A stretch of 64,000 nucleotides of DNA, from contig DASUYB010000132.1 in NCBI GenBank assembly GCA_036377595.1, forward strand, positions 52,558-116,557. The letters are read 5' to 3'. The DNA comes from Longimicrobium sp. (GTDB lineage: Bacteria > Gemmatimonadota > Gemmatimonadetes > Longimicrobiales > Longimicrobiaceae). A program made the translations under genes and the position numbers. Positions within the stretch are counted from its first letter, which is position 1; every line of letters starts with the position of its first letter. Positions 50,149-58,921 of the stretch are shown here, one piece after another. The notes under the pieces are model-generated. The model was not told the origin of the DNA. It saw only the letters and a program-made list of their open reading frames with translations, and made no database searches.

Positions 50149-50910
50149 TCAGGAGGGGGGCAGAAGGTTGATGCGGCTGGCGGCGGCGGCCGCGCCGAAG
50201 CCGTTGTCGATGTTGACCACGGTGACGCCGGACGCGCACGAGTTCAGCATCCCCAGCAGCGCCGCGATCCCGCCGAACGACGCGCCGTAGCCCACGCTGG
50301 TGGGAACGGCGATCACGGGGACGGAGACGAGGCCGCCGACGACGGAGGGGAGCGCGCCCTCCATCCCCGCCACGACGATGACCACGGCGGCGGAGCGCAG
50401 GCGCTCGGTGCGCGAGAGGAGCCGGTGGATCCCGGCGACGCCGACGTCGGTGAGCCGCTCCACCGGATTCCCGAACGCGGCCGCCGTCACCGCCGCCTCC
50501 TCGGCCACGGGAAGGTCGCTCGTCCCCGCGGTGACGACCAGGACGCTGCCGCGCACCCTGCGGGAGATGGGCTCGCGCGGGGCGAGCCAGGCCGTGCGGC
50601 CGAGGGTGTTCAGCTCGATGCCGGGGATCTTCGCGGCCAGCGTCTCGGCCGCGTCGGGGGCGAGCCGCGTGGCCAGGAAGCCGTCCCCCCGCGCGGCGAT
50701 GCGCTCGGCGATGGCGGTGACCTGCTCGGGCGTCTTCCCCTGGCCGAACACCACCTCGGGGTAGCCCTGCCGCAGCGCGCGGTGGTGATCGACCGAGGCG
50801 AATCCCAGCTCCTCGAACGGCTCCCAGGCCAGGCGCCGCTCCGCGTCCTCCACCGTCGCCGCGCCCGCGGCGACCTCCGCCAGCAGGGCGCGCAGCCGCT
50901 CGGGGGTCAA
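50149..50910 (-). CDS. larB: Pyridinium-3,5-biscarboxylate mononucleotide synthase LarB
   Basis: 253 residues. Family features: [73 protein letters not shown] and [20 protein letters not shown]. LarB carboxylates and hydrolyses nicotinate adenine dinucleotide, the first step to the nickel-pincer cofactor of lactate racemase. TTG start overlaps the dusB stop (TTGA), so it is coupled to dusB. larC, larE and larA are not in the window. Confidence 0.92.
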   Translation of the reverse strand: MTPERLRALLAEVAAGAATVEDAERRLAWEPFEELGFASVDHHRALRQGYPEVVFGQGKTPEQVTAIAERIAARGDGFLATRLAPDAAETLAAKIPGIELNTLGRTAWLAPREPISRRVRGSVLVVTAGTSDLPVAEEAAVTAAAFGNPVERLTDVGVAGIHRLLSRTERLRSAAVVIVVAGMEGALPSVVGGLVSVPVIAVPTSVGYGASFGGIAALLGMLNSCASGVTVVNIDNGFGAAAAASRINLLPPS

Positions 50911-51905
50911 ACCGCCGCCCCCTCGTACGCCTCGCGGTAGCGCTCCAGCTTCTCCTCGGCCTCCTGCAGCGACGTCACCTCGAACAACTCCTGCCGCAGC
51001 ACGCGCCCGTTCGGCAGCCCCTTCGTGTACCAGCCGAGATGTTTGCGGAACTCGATCATCGCCTTCTCCTCGTCCTTCTCCCAGGCGATGGCCAGCCGCG
51101 CGTGGTCGATGATGATGCGGAAGCGCTCGTCCACGTCCGGGTCGGGCGGGACAGGGCGCCCCTCGAGCGCGGCGCGTGCCTGACCGAAGATCCACGGCTG
51201 CCCGTGCGAGCCGCGCGCGATCATGATCCCCGCGCAGCGCGTGTGCTCGTGCATCCGCTTCGCGTCTTCCCCCACCCACACGTCGCCGTTGCCGATCACG
51301 GGGATGTCGAGCGCGTCGACCACGGCGGCGATCTCGTCCCAGTCGGCCGTGCCGCTGTACATCTGCGTGCGGGTGCGCGCGTGCAGCGTCAGCACCTCGG
51401 CGCCCGCGTCCTGGCAGCGCAGGGCGATGGACACGGGGTCGCGCATCTCCTCGTTCCACCCGCTGCGGATCTTCACCGTGGTGGGGATGGAGATGGCGCC
51501 CTTCACCGCGCGGATGATCGATTCGACGAGGTCGAGGTCCCTGAGGCACCCCGAGCCGCCGCCGGTGCGCAGGGCGACCTTCTTGACCGGGCAGCCGAAG
51601 TTGATGTCCAGGTAGTCGGGCGCGTACACCTCCTCGACCAGCGCGGCGGCCTCGGCCATGGCCTGCGGGTCGGCGCCGAAGATCTGGATGCCGATGGGGC
51701 GCTCGTCGTCGTGAAAGCGCAGGTACGAGTGCGTGCGGCGGTCGTGCCGCCGGATCCCCTCGGCCGACACGAACTCGCTGACCACCACGTCCGCGCCGAA
51801 CGAGCGGCAGAGCCGGCGGAACGGCGACTCGCTGACGCCCGCCTGGGGCGCCAGGTACAGCGGCACGCGGCCGCTCCGGAGCATCTCGAACGCGTTCAGA
51901 GGCAT
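50907..51905 (-). CDS. dusB: tRNA-dihydrouridine synthase
   Basis: 332 residues of the Dus family. FMN-barrel motifs: [40 protein letters not shown], the catalytic Cys in [39 protein letters not shown] and [14 protein letters not shown], then [14 protein letters not shown]. The DusB-type pattern (NFGCPVKKV and ARGxxGxPWIF) fits. It reduces uridines in the tRNA D-loop. First gene of a pair with larB. Confidence 0.92.
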   Translation of the reverse strand: MPLNAFEMLRSGRVPLYLAPQAGVSESPFRRLCRSFGADVVVSEFVSAEGIRRHDRRTHSYLRFHDDERPIGIQIFGADPQAMAEAAALVEEVYAPDYLDINFGCPVKKVALRTGGGSGCLRDLDLVESIIRAVKGAISIPTTVKIRSGWNEEMRDPVSIALRCQDAGAEVLTLHARTRTQMYSGTADWDEIAAVVDALDIPVIGNGDVWVGEDAKRMHEHTRCAGIMIARGSHGQPWIFGQARAALEGRPVPPDPDVDERFRIIIDHARLAIAWEKDEEKAMIEFRKHLGWYTKGLPNGRVLRQELFEVTSLQEAEEKLERYREAYEGAAV

Positions 51906-52005
51906 GCCGCAAAGTTACCGAAGGCGGCGCCGCGCTTCAAGCTGCGCGAGAAAGGGACCTTACGGCGAGGTCGCGTGCACCCTGGATCTTCGCACGATCT
52001 GGCGG

Positions 52006-55000
52006 TCACCCGAGCTTGCTCAGCACATCATCGAAAAAGGCGAGCTTATCATTGTCTCCCATAGACTCCGCAAGCGTTCGCCCCTCCGTACAAACCTCGC
52101 GAATGGCAGCCAGATCGACCGGATCGCCGGTCTGGGCGAGGAGGATCTGCGAGATCACCACATCCACCAGCGACACGAGGAAATACGGCGTATTACCGTT
52201 CTCCCGGAACAGTCGGGCAGCCTCTTCAATCGCGTCTCGTGATGCTCGCAGGTCCGGCAGCGACTCGACAGCATCCTCGGCATTCTCGGCGCGCCTGCGA
52301 AGAACTTGGCAGGTTGCACCGAGCGAGGTCGCGAGATCGCCCTGCACGCCGAGCTCGCGATCGATGCGGACGGCCTCCTCGACCGCGGCGACGGCCCTCT
52401 GCAGCCAGGCGGCGCGGGCCTCGCGGGTGGTCTCCAGCCCCGCCAGACCGGAGTAGCGGTTCGAGAGGTTGTTGAGCGACATCGCGAGGTCGCCGTGCAC
52501 GCCCAGCTCGCGGCGGATGCGGATGGCCTCTTCGACCGCGTCGACGGCCTTGCGCAGCCATGCGACGCGGCCCTCGCGCGTGGTCTCTAACCCCGCTAGA
52601 TCGGAGTAATGGACCGAGAGGTTGTTGAGCGAGGACGCGAGGTCGCCCTCGACGCCGAGCTCGCGACGGATGCGGACGGCGTCCTCGACCGCGTCGACGG
52701 CGCTGCGTAGCCAGGCGGCGCGGGCCTCGCGCGTGGTCTCCAGCCCCGCCAGATCGGAGTAGCGGTTCGAGAGGTTGTTGAGCGACGTGGCGAGGTCGCC
52801 CTGCACGCCCACCTCGCGGCGGATGCGGACGGCCTCCTCGACCGCGTCGACGGCGCTGCGCAGCCAGGCGGCGCGGGCCTCGCGCGTGGTCTCCAGCCCC
52901 TCCAAAGCGGAGTAGTGGACCGAGAGGTTGTTGAGCGAGGACGCGAGGTCGCCCTCGACGCCGAGTTCGCGACGGATGCGGACGGCCTCCTCGACGGCGT
53001 CGACGGCGCTGCGCAGCCAGGCGGCGCGGGCCTCGCGCGTGGTCTTCAGCCCCGCCAGATCGGAGTAGTGGATCGAGAGGTTGTTGAGCGACGTCGCAAG
53101 GTCGCCCTGCACGCCCAGCTCGCGATCGATGCGAATGGCCTCCTCGACCGCGTCGACGGCGCTGCGCAGCCAGGCGGCTCGGGCCTCGCGCTTGGTCTCG
53201 AGCCCCGCCAGATCGGAGTAGCGGTTCGCGAGGTTGTTGAGCGACATCGCGAGGTCGCCCTGCACGCCCAGCTCGCGGCGGATGCGGACGGCTTCCTCGA
53301 CCGCGTCGACGGCCCTGCGCAGCCAGGCGGCGCGGGCCTCGCGCGTGGTCTCCAGCCCCGCCAGAGCGGAGTAGATGACGGAGAGGTTGTTGAGCGACGT
53401 CGCGAGGTCGCCCTGCACGCCCAGCCCGCGAAAAATGCGGACGGCCTCCTCGACCGCGTCGACGGCGCTGCGCAGCCAGGTGGCGCGGGCCTCGCGCGTG
53501 GTCTCCAGCCCCGCCAGATCGGAGTAGCGGTTCGAGAGGTTGTTGAGCGAGGACGCGAGGTCGCCCTGGACGCCAAGTTCGCGGTAGATGCGGACGGCCT
53601 CCTCGACGGCGTCGACGGCCCTGCGCAGCCAGGCGGCGCGGCCCTCGCGCGTGGTCTCCAGCCCCGACAGATCGGAGTAGCGGTTCGAGAGGTTGTTGAG
53701 CGACATCGCGAGGTCGCCCTGCACGCCCAGCTCGCGGCGGATGCGGATGGCCTCTTCGACAGCGTCGCCGGCCTTGCGCAGCCAGGCGGCGCGGGCTTCG
53801 CACGTGGTCTCCAGCCCCGCCAGATCGGAGTAGCGGTTCGAGAGGTTGTTGAGCGAGGACGCGAGGTCGCCCTGCACGCCCAGCCCGCGAAAAATGCGGA
53901 CGGCCTCCTCGACCGCGTCGACGGCCCTGCGCAGCCAGGCGTCGCGGGCCTCACGCGTGGTCTCCAGCCCCGCCAGATCGGAGTAGTGGATCGAGAGGTT
54001 GTTGAGCGACGTCGCAAGGTCGCCCTGTACGCCCAGCTCGCGATAGATGCGGACGGCCTCCTCGACCGCGTCGACGGCCCTGCGCAGCCAGGCGGCGCGG
54101 GCCTCGCGCGTGGTCTCGAGCCCCGCCAGATCGGAGTAGCGGTTCGAGAGGTTGTTGAGCGACATCGCGAGGTCGCCCTGAACGCCTAGCTCGCTGTAGA
54201 TGCGAACGGCCTCCTCGACCGCGTCGACGGCCCTGCGCAGCCACGCGGCGCGGCCCTCGCGCGTGGTCTCCAGCCCCGTCAGATCGGAGTAAATGACAGA
54301 CAGATTGTTCAGTGCCAGGGCACGAAAGGATGTATCTGACTTATCCGCCAATTCAGTGACCGCGATGAAGTTTCTTTCAGCTGCGAGCAATACATCCTGG
54401 CGTTTAGTTCTCGTCCCTGCTCTGGCTGCTCTAAACTTTACATAGTACACGCCTGTTCCGATGTGCATCTGAATTCTCGAAACGGAATCGGCAGACAATG
54501 CCGAGATGAAGGCATCCCAGGTTCTCAGATCGCCGGGGCCGAGGGCAATTGCTTCGAACTGTACGTCGAGGCACGTGGGCAGCTCTCCTCGAAGCGCAAT
54601 CCACAAAGAGCTCTGCAGCGCATCTAGGCTTGCGGCGACGTCGTGTGGAGACAGGGAGAACGCACGGGCAGCGGCATCGAACAAGTTCCGCTCGGATGGC
54701 GCTTGGGTTACTGCGAACAGCTTCACGAGGCGGAGAACTCCTTGGTCCACGGATGTGAGCCGCCGCCAGTATTCTTGCCACAACTCAAGCACGCTTGATG
54801 GCAGACCGGCGAGGTGCGCGTCGCGGAGTGTGCCTTCGACGTGCGCTGGCGCGAGCATCGAGAGCACGTAGAGCGGCGTAGCGTCCCGCTCGGCCGCCCG
54901 CGCGGCGGCAAGGTCCAGCAGCCGTGGCTCCGCTTCGATGTCCCTCTGCTCGACACATGCGGCAACCAACTCGCGGCACTGCTCACGCGAGAGTGCGCCG

Positions 55001-55968
55001 AGAACCAGCCGCGAACTCGCCGTCAGTTGGAGGTCCTGCAACTCGGTGGGCGAGAACGGAGGCTGGATATCGCTCCACTCTTGGCTACGCGCAGCGACAA
55101 GCACCCGCACGTCGCGGTAGCGGGCGCTCACCTCGGGAATGTCGCGCAGACGCGCGCGTAGCGCGGACATGAGCCCTCGAAGCTCGTTCGGCTTCTCGTG
55201 TGCGTCGTCGAACACGATCACGCCACCGCCAGACGCGGCATCGAGCAGTTCTTCCACCTTTTCGGCGCGCAGATCGGGCTCGACCACCAGCACTTTTTCC
55301 GGCCGCGTTGCCTCCAAGTGGACGAAGAGCGTCGTCGTCTTCCCCGCGCCGGGTTTGCCGAGGATCAGGCGGTTGCGAAGCTCGCCGGAAAGCTGCTGCC
55401 ATTCGCGAAGCTCGATGCGCTTGGCCAGCCACTCCGCCGGGCGGGCCTGGAGTGCGGCGCGGACCAGCTCGCCGTCGTACGGGGTGACCAGCCGGAAGCC
55501 GGGGCGGTCACCGGGAAGGCCGAGGCGCGCACAGGTCTCGCGCCAGACGGAATCGCGCGTGGCTACGTCGAGGATCGTATCCCGGTGAAACATTCTCAGC
55601 TCGAGACCGACTTCTTCCTCGACCTCCCTCTTCCACGGTCCCCAAGTCTTCTCCGTCGGCGCGTCCGCTGTCACGAACACCATCACGATGGCTGCTTCAC
55701 GATCCGGATCCTCGGTCCACCGCTTCGCATCGTGCAGCACCTTGGACCGGCTGCAGTCGAACGAAACGGCCACCACGCAGCGTTCGCCGTCGGGCGTGAC
55801 GGCGACCGCGTCGCGGCCAAAGTCGCTGCGCGCGTTGCTGAAGCGCACGTCCGTGTAGCCCTCGTGGTGCAGCAACCCCAGGACGAAGTTCTGGAACGGC
55901 CGCCAGCCGTCGTTCTTCCGGAGATCGTCGAGATGGCGCTCAAGACTCGCGCGGCGGACGTCGATCAT
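52006..55968 (-). CDS. REase-like / STAND ATPase / TPR protein, possible defence sensor
   Basis: 1320 residues. Residues 22-150 resemble a restriction-endonuclease-like domain (FVLGLLHHEGYTDVRFSNAR, then DFGRDAVAV; CVVAVSFDCSRSKVLHDAKR), with the usual E/QxK replaced by SFD, so activity is doubtful. Residues 195-540 form a STAND/AAA ATPase: Walker A GKPGAGKTTT at 204-213, Walker B GVIVFDDAHE at 249-258, and RVLVAARSQEW. From about 550 to 1233 run 13 TPR units of 51 residues (SLNNLSNRYSDLAGLETTRE pattern). The order nuclease-STAND-repeat is that of Avs-type anti-phage sensors. Start ATG 55968 lies downstream of a long spurious extension. Confidence 0.83.
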   Translation of the reverse strand: MIDVRRASLERHLDDLRKNDGWRPFQNFVLGLLHHEGYTDVRFSNARSDFGRDAVAVTPDGERCVVAVSFDCSRSKVLHDAKRWTEDPDREAAIVMVFVTADAPTEKTWGPWKREVEEEVGLELRMFHRDTILDVATRDSVWRETCARLGLPGDRPGFRLVTPYDGELVRAALQARPAEWLAKRIELREWQQLSGELRNRLILGKPGAGKTTTLFVHLEATRPEKVLVVEPDLRAEKVEELLDAASGGGVIVFDDAHEKPNELRGLMSALRARLRDIPEVSARYRDVRVLVAARSQEWSDIQPPFSPTELQDLQLTASSRLVLGALSREQCRELVAACVEQRDIEAEPRLLDLAAARAAERDATPLYVLSMLAPAHVEGTLRDAHLAGLPSSVLELWQEYWRRLTSVDQGVLRLVKLFAVTQAPSERNLFDAAARAFSLSPHDVAASLDALQSSLWIALRGELPTCLDVQFEAIALGPGDLRTWDAFISALSADSVSRIQMHIGTGVYYVKFRAARAGTRTKRQDVLLAAERNFIAVTELADKSDTSFRALALNNLSVIYSDLTGLETTREGRAAWLRRAVDAVEEAVRIYSELGVQGDLAMSLNNLSNRYSDLAGLETTREARAAWLRRAVDAVEEAVRIYRELGVQGDLATSLNNLSIHYSDLAGLETTREARDAWLRRAVDAVEEAVRIFRGLGVQGDLASSLNNLSNRYSDLAGLETTCEARAAWLRKAGDAVEEAIRIRRELGVQGDLAMSLNNLSNRYSDLSGLETTREGRAAWLRRAVDAVEEAVRIYRELGVQGDLASSLNNLSNRYSDLAGLETTREARATWLRSAVDAVEEAVRIFRGLGVQGDLATSLNNLSVIYSALAGLETTREARAAWLRRAVDAVEEAVRIRRELGVQGDLAMSLNNLANRYSDLAGLETKREARAAWLRSAVDAVEEAIRIDRELGVQGDLATSLNNLSIHYSDLAGLKTTREARAAWLRSAVDAVEEAVRIRRELGVEGDLASSLNNLSVHYSALEGLETTREARAAWLRSAVDAVEEAVRIRREVGVQGDLATSLNNLSNRYSDLAGLETTREARAAWLRSAVDAVEDAVRIRRELGVEGDLASSLNNLSVHYSDLAGLETTREGRVAWLRKAVDAVEEAIRIRRELGVHGDLAMSLNNLSNRYSGLAGLETTREARAAWLQRAVAAVEEAVRIDRELGVQGDLATSLGATCQVLRRRAENAEDAVESLPDLRASRDAIEEAARLFRENGNTPYFLVSLVDVVISQILLAQTGDPVDLAAIREVCTEGRTLAESMGDNDKLAFFDDVLSKLG
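52325..54315. repeat. Array of about 13 tandem 153-bp coding repeats
   Basis: Each 153-bp unit encodes one 51-residue TPR. The linker LETTREARAAWLR recurs with single changes. Many blocks of 20-40 bases are identical between units, so the array is young or kept alike by gene conversion. Confidence 0.92.
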
Positions 55969-56143
55969 GATCGCTTGGGGTGTATCGTACGTGAGGATTT
56001 CTGTCGAATCGATCGGCAGGACAGGCGATCGTGGAACGATACGCCAACGGGGCTCATCGAGCCACGACCATCGAGTGCCGCATAGGAAACCGCGCCGTCT
56101 CTCCCCCTGTTCCCTGTCCCCTATCCCCTGTTCCCTGCTGGTT

Positions 56144-56172
56144 TTGACAGTGCGGAGGACGGCGGTTACATT
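56144..56172 (+). promoter_or_regulatory. ptsN promoter (TTGACA-17-TACATT)
   Basis: TTGACA at 56144-56149 and TACATT at 56167-56172, 17 bp apart; the start site would lie near 56179. The first gene begins at 56225. Confidence 0.86.
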
Positions 56173-56224
56173 GGCGCGTTCCGTTTCCGGAATCCCGGAC
56201 GCGGTTTTCACATAGATCCGAACC

Positions 56225-56689
56225 GTGACTGAACTTATGGAACTTCGTGAGTTCTTGGCCGAGGACGCGATCCAGCTCGACCTGAAGGGGGAGAGCAAGG
56301 ACGAGATCCTGAAGGAGCTCATCGGCTTGCTGGGGGTGGACGAGAAGAGCCAGGGCATCCTGTTCAAGATGCTCAAGCGCCGCGAGAACCTGGGCTCCAC
56401 CGGGATCGGGAAGAACATCGCCATCCCGCACTGCCGCTCGCTGGTGGTGAACCGCCTGCGCCTGGCCTTCGGGCGCAAGCGGGGCGGCGTGGACTACAAG
56501 GCCATCGACGACCAGCCGGTGAGCTACTTCTTCCTGATCGTGGCGCCGCCGCTGGAGGTGAGCAACCAGTACCTGCCGGTGCTGGGGCGCATCGCCCAGT
56601 TCGCCAAGGAGACGGACGTGACCGAGCGGCTGGCGCAGCTGCAGGACCCGCGCGAGTTCCTCGCACTGCTCGAGGAAAAGGGCGTCTGA
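56225..56689 (+). CDS. ptsN: PTS IIA-type regulatory protein (PtsN-like)
   Basis: 154 residues forming one EIIA-Ntr/fructose-type domain. The phosphorylation site is His in IGKNIAIPHCRSL, preceded by GILFKMLKRRENLGSTGIG; the C-terminal helix LLEEKGV closes the fold. In PTS-Ntr systems it receives phosphate from HPr/NPr and regulates other proteins instead of transporting sugar. ptsI lies 6 kb away on the other strand. GTG at 56225 is used; an ATG 12 bases later is possible. The promoter above is strong. Cotranscribed with the next gene. Confidence 0.87.
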   Translation: MTELMELREFLAEDAIQLDLKGESKDEILKELIGLLGVDEKSQGILFKMLKRRENLGSTGIGKNIAIPHCRSLVVNRLRLAFGRKRGGVDYKAIDDQPVSYFFLIVAPPLEVSNQYLPVLGRIAQFAKETDVTERLAQLQDPREFLALLEEKGV

Positions 56690-56707
56690 GCGAGGAGACG
56701 AACGCAC

Positions 56708-57064
56708 ATGCATCCCAATCTGGAAACGCTGCTGGAGATCCAGGACCTGAAGTCGCAGCGGCGCGAGCTGGCCGAGGCCGGCGGGCGCGAGGTCCAGGAG
56801 CAGGTGTTCGGGCTGAGCGTGGACGACGCCGTCCACGAGCTCGACACCAAGATCGCCGAGATGGAGGGCACGCTGCCGCCGGCTGTGCTGAGCCGGTACC
56901 GCCGCGTGAGCGCGCGGATGCCGCGAGTGGTGGCGCCGGTGATCAACGGCACGTGCTACGGCTGCTTCGTGGCCGTGCCCACCGCGCAGGCCAGCGACGC
57001 CGAACGCAACGCCGAGATCCGCATCTGCCAGAACTGCGGCCGGTTCCTCTACCACGTCGACTGA
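56708..57064 (+). CDS. Zinc-ribbon protein with N-terminal coiled coil (DUF164-like)
   Basis: 118 residues. Helical N-terminal half (ETLLEIQDLKSQRRELAEAG) and a C-terminal zinc-ribbon with CYGCF and CQNCGRFLYH, 33 residues apart. This resembles the C4-type zinc-ribbon (DUF164/CdsZ) family, in which some members bind nucleic acids or ribosomes. It starts 18 bp after ptsN. A terminator nested in a larger hairpin follows. Confidence 0.78.
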   Translation: MHPNLETLLEIQDLKSQRRELAEAGGREVQEQVFGLSVDDAVHELDTKIAEMEGTLPPAVLSRYRRVSARMPRVVAPVINGTCYGCFVAVPTAQASDAERNAEIRICQNCGRFLYHVD

Positions 57065-57071
57065 GGAAAGT

Positions 57072-57187
57072 AGTCCTGAGTCCTGAGTCCTGAGTCCCAA
57101 GTAACTGAAGGCCGGCCCGATGCTGCTGCGTCGGGCCGGCTTTTTCGTGCGCCCACTCAGGACTTAGGACTCAGGACTCAGGACTCC
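57072..57187. repeat. Hairpin with (AGTCCTG)n arms around a terminator
   Basis: Tandem TCCTGAG words at 57072-57098 pair with CTCAGGA words at 57157-57187. The terminator 57111-57145 sits in the loop, giving a nested structure. Confidence 0.85.
57111..57145 (+). terminator. Rho-independent terminator of the ptsN operon
   Basis: 10-bp perfect stem GCCGGCCCGA / TCGGGCCGGC, ten-base loop, then TTTTT. Confidence 0.9.
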
Positions 57188-57195
57188 GAAAACGA

Positions 57196-57236
57196 AGAAG
57201 CCGGCCCTGGCGCTTGCGCGGGGAACCGGCTTCTCA
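57196..57236 (-). terminator. Terminator overlapping the end of the 57234 gene
   Basis: On the minus strand AGAAGCCGG...CCGGCTTCT forms a stem starting at the stop codon, followed by TCGTTTT. Confidence 0.65.
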
Positions 57237-57725
57237 GTGCAGGAAGGGAATCGGGAAGCGAGACCGCCTGCGGGGACGCGTGACCACCATCTTGATGTAG
57301 TCGGTGTTGCCGTCCACCACCAGCTCGCAGTAGTACACTCCCGTGGGAACCACCCTGCCGTTCAGGTCCCTGCCGTCCCAGCGGGCCTGCTTCCGCCCGG
57401 GCTCGGTATAGGGGAGGTTGTTCACCGGCACGTCGGGCCCTCGCGGATGGCCCACGGCCTTGGGTATGGCGACAAGCTGACGAAAGATGTTCACGATCCG
57501 GATGGAGACGACCCGGCTGCCTCCATGCTGGAACAGGCTTTCCTCCAGGTAGAACGGGATGTATGTGCCCGGGTTTGCGGGGTTCGGATAGTTCTGCTCC
57601 AGGTGAAAGCCCTTCTGGGTCACCACGGGCCGGCTTCCGGCGGGGTCCTGCGCCCGTGCCGCGGGGGGGGAGAGGAAGCCGTAGATCACCAGGAGGAGGA
57701 GCAGAACAGGTGGGGCGCGCCGCAT
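57234..57725 (-). CDS. Secreted protein with FlgD-like Ig domain
   Basis: 163 residues. Signal peptide (MRRAPPVLLLLLVIYGFLSP, cleavage near ARAQD) and one FlgD/T9SS-sorting-like Ig domain: FHLEQNYPNPANPGTYIPFY, IRIVNIFRQLV, ARWDGRDLNGRVVPTGVYYC and a final IKMVVTR. In the related phyla such domains end cell-surface proteins; here the domain is the whole protein. Start at 57725 has AGAGG at the right distance; a longer frame starts at 57743. A good promoter lies at 57840-57811. Confidence 0.78.
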   Translation of the reverse strand: MRRAPPVLLLLLVIYGFLSPPAARAQDPAGSRPVVTQKGFHLEQNYPNPANPGTYIPFYLEESLFQHGGSRVVSIRIVNIFRQLVAIPKAVGHPRGPDVPVNNLPYTEPGRKQARWDGRDLNGRVVPTGVYYCELVVDGNTDYIKMVVTRPRRRSRFPIPFLH

Positions 57726-57810
57726 CAGCACCTCTCTGTTCATGCGTTTACCGTCGCATTCGCCTCCTGGATCGCACGGGTCGTGACGGTGGAAGTGTAG
57801 GGTTGACCTC

Positions 57811-57840
57811 AGTATATCCGCCGCGTCCGCAGCGGGTCAA
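57811..57840 (-). promoter_or_regulatory. Promoter of the FlgD-like gene (TTGACC-18-TATACT)
   Basis: TTGACC (57840-57835) and TATACT (57816-57811) on the minus strand, 18 bp apart, about 80-100 bases before the start codon. Confidence 0.82.
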
Positions 57841-58034
57841 GCAGACTACGGACGGCGCCGCGGAGTCCCGCGCGACCCGCCGTCTACCCCGCTCGCGCCG
57901 CGAAGATTCACCCTCGCAACGCCCATCCTGCCGTACCGACACGCATCCCTCCGCCGACCCCTACCGGCCACCGGCGACACCGATCCTGTCCGGCCGATTC
58001 CGCCAGCCGGGATGCGGGGCAGGCGATCTTTGAT

Positions 58035-58117
58035 TCTCTCACAGAGGACACGGAGGACACAGAGGCACAGAGCCCGCGTCGTGTACCTCCGTGACCTCTG
58101 TGTCCTCTGTGAGAGAC
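58035..58117. repeat. Hairpin with GAGGACAC-word arms
   Basis: Arms from 58035 (TCTCTCACAGAGGACACGGA) and up to 58117 (CCTCTGTGTCCTCTGTGAGA) are complementary. It lies directly 3' of recO and may terminate its operon. Confidence 0.85.
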
Positions 58118-58123
58118 CTTCTT

Positions 58124-58906
58124 TCAGTCGTCGTCCGCCTCGCCGGCGTCTGCGGGAACGGCGGCGGCGAACTGGTCGAGGAAGAGCTCGAGCGATCGGA
58201 AGGGGCGGTCCTGCTGCACGTGCGTCTCCAGGAACACGCGCAGGAGCGCGCGGTGCAGCCCCGCGTCGGCCAGCGGCTCCGCGGGCGCGCGGCCGCGCAC
58301 CATCGCGTGCAGCTCCGCTCGCGACGCGGCGGGGACGATGCGCCCCGCCACGCGGCAGCGCGTGCAGGCCACGCCGCCCGCCGTGGTGTCGAAGCGCACC
58401 GGCTCGGCGGGCACCAGCGGGCGCTCGCAGACGATGCAGTGGTCGGTCGTGGGCTCGAAGCCGAAGAGCGAGACCAGCGTCCACGCGCCGGTCAGCGCCG
58501 CCCGCAGCGCCTCGTCGGCGTCGCCCGCGGCGGCCATGGCGTCGAGCGCGGCGGCCAGCGCCTCGTAGACCGCGGGGTGCGACTCCTCCGTCCCCGCGTG
58601 CAGCACCAGCTCGGCCAGCAGCGACGCGCCGGCGAACGCGGCCAGCGAGCGGCCCAGCGCCTGGCGGCTGCGCAGCAGGTCGAAGCCGCTGAGCGTGTGC
58701 AGGTCGCGCCCGTAGCGGTAGTAGAAGGTGGCGTTCCCCTCGGTGAACGGCTCCAGCACGCCGCCGTACCGGCTCTTCGGCCGCAGCGCGCCCTTGGCGA
58801 TGACCGACACCAGCCCGTGGTCCCACGTGTACAGCCGCAGGATCTTGCTGGTCTCGCTGTACGGGAACGCCTGCAGCACCAGCGCCCGCGTGGTCACCAG
58901 CGCCAC
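58124..58906 (-). CDS. recO: DNA repair protein RecO
   Basis: 260 residues. N-terminal OB-fold (MALVTTRALVLQAFPYSETS; KGALRPKSRYGGVLEPFTEG) and helical part with a zinc site CIVC...CTRC, 26 residues apart (TTDHCIVCERP; GVACTRCRVAG). RecO loads RecA onto SSB-coated DNA together with RecR in gap repair. It starts 15 bp after the gene at 58922, so it ends a three-gene operon. Confidence 0.93.
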   Translation of the reverse strand: MALVTTRALVLQAFPYSETSKILRLYTWDHGLVSVIAKGALRPKSRYGGVLEPFTEGNATFYYRYGRDLHTLSGFDLLRSRQALGRSLAAFAGASLLAELVLHAGTEESHPAVYEALAAALDAMAAAGDADEALRAALTGAWTLVSLFGFEPTTDHCIVCERPLVPAEPVRFDTTAGGVACTRCRVAGRIVPAASRAELHAMVRGRAPAEPLADAGLHRALLRVFLETHVQQDRPFRSLELFLDQFAAAVPADAGEADDD

Positions 58907-58921
58907 GGCTCGCCCCCTCCC

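Noticed and set aside
52915..54189. A plus-strand frame with regular repeats opposite the TPR array
   Set aside because: Any frame opposite a 153-bp periodic gene looks periodic. The minus strand has ATPase motifs and a coherent TPR pattern.
52325..54315. CRISPR-like array
   Set aside because: Units are 153 bp without separate spacers, and all lie in one reading frame that encodes TPRs.
55969..56478. N-terminal extension of the STAND gene up to 56478
   Set aside because: The extra 170 codons cover the ptsN promoter and the start of ptsN on the other strand, and show no domain. ATG 55968 begins the conserved part.
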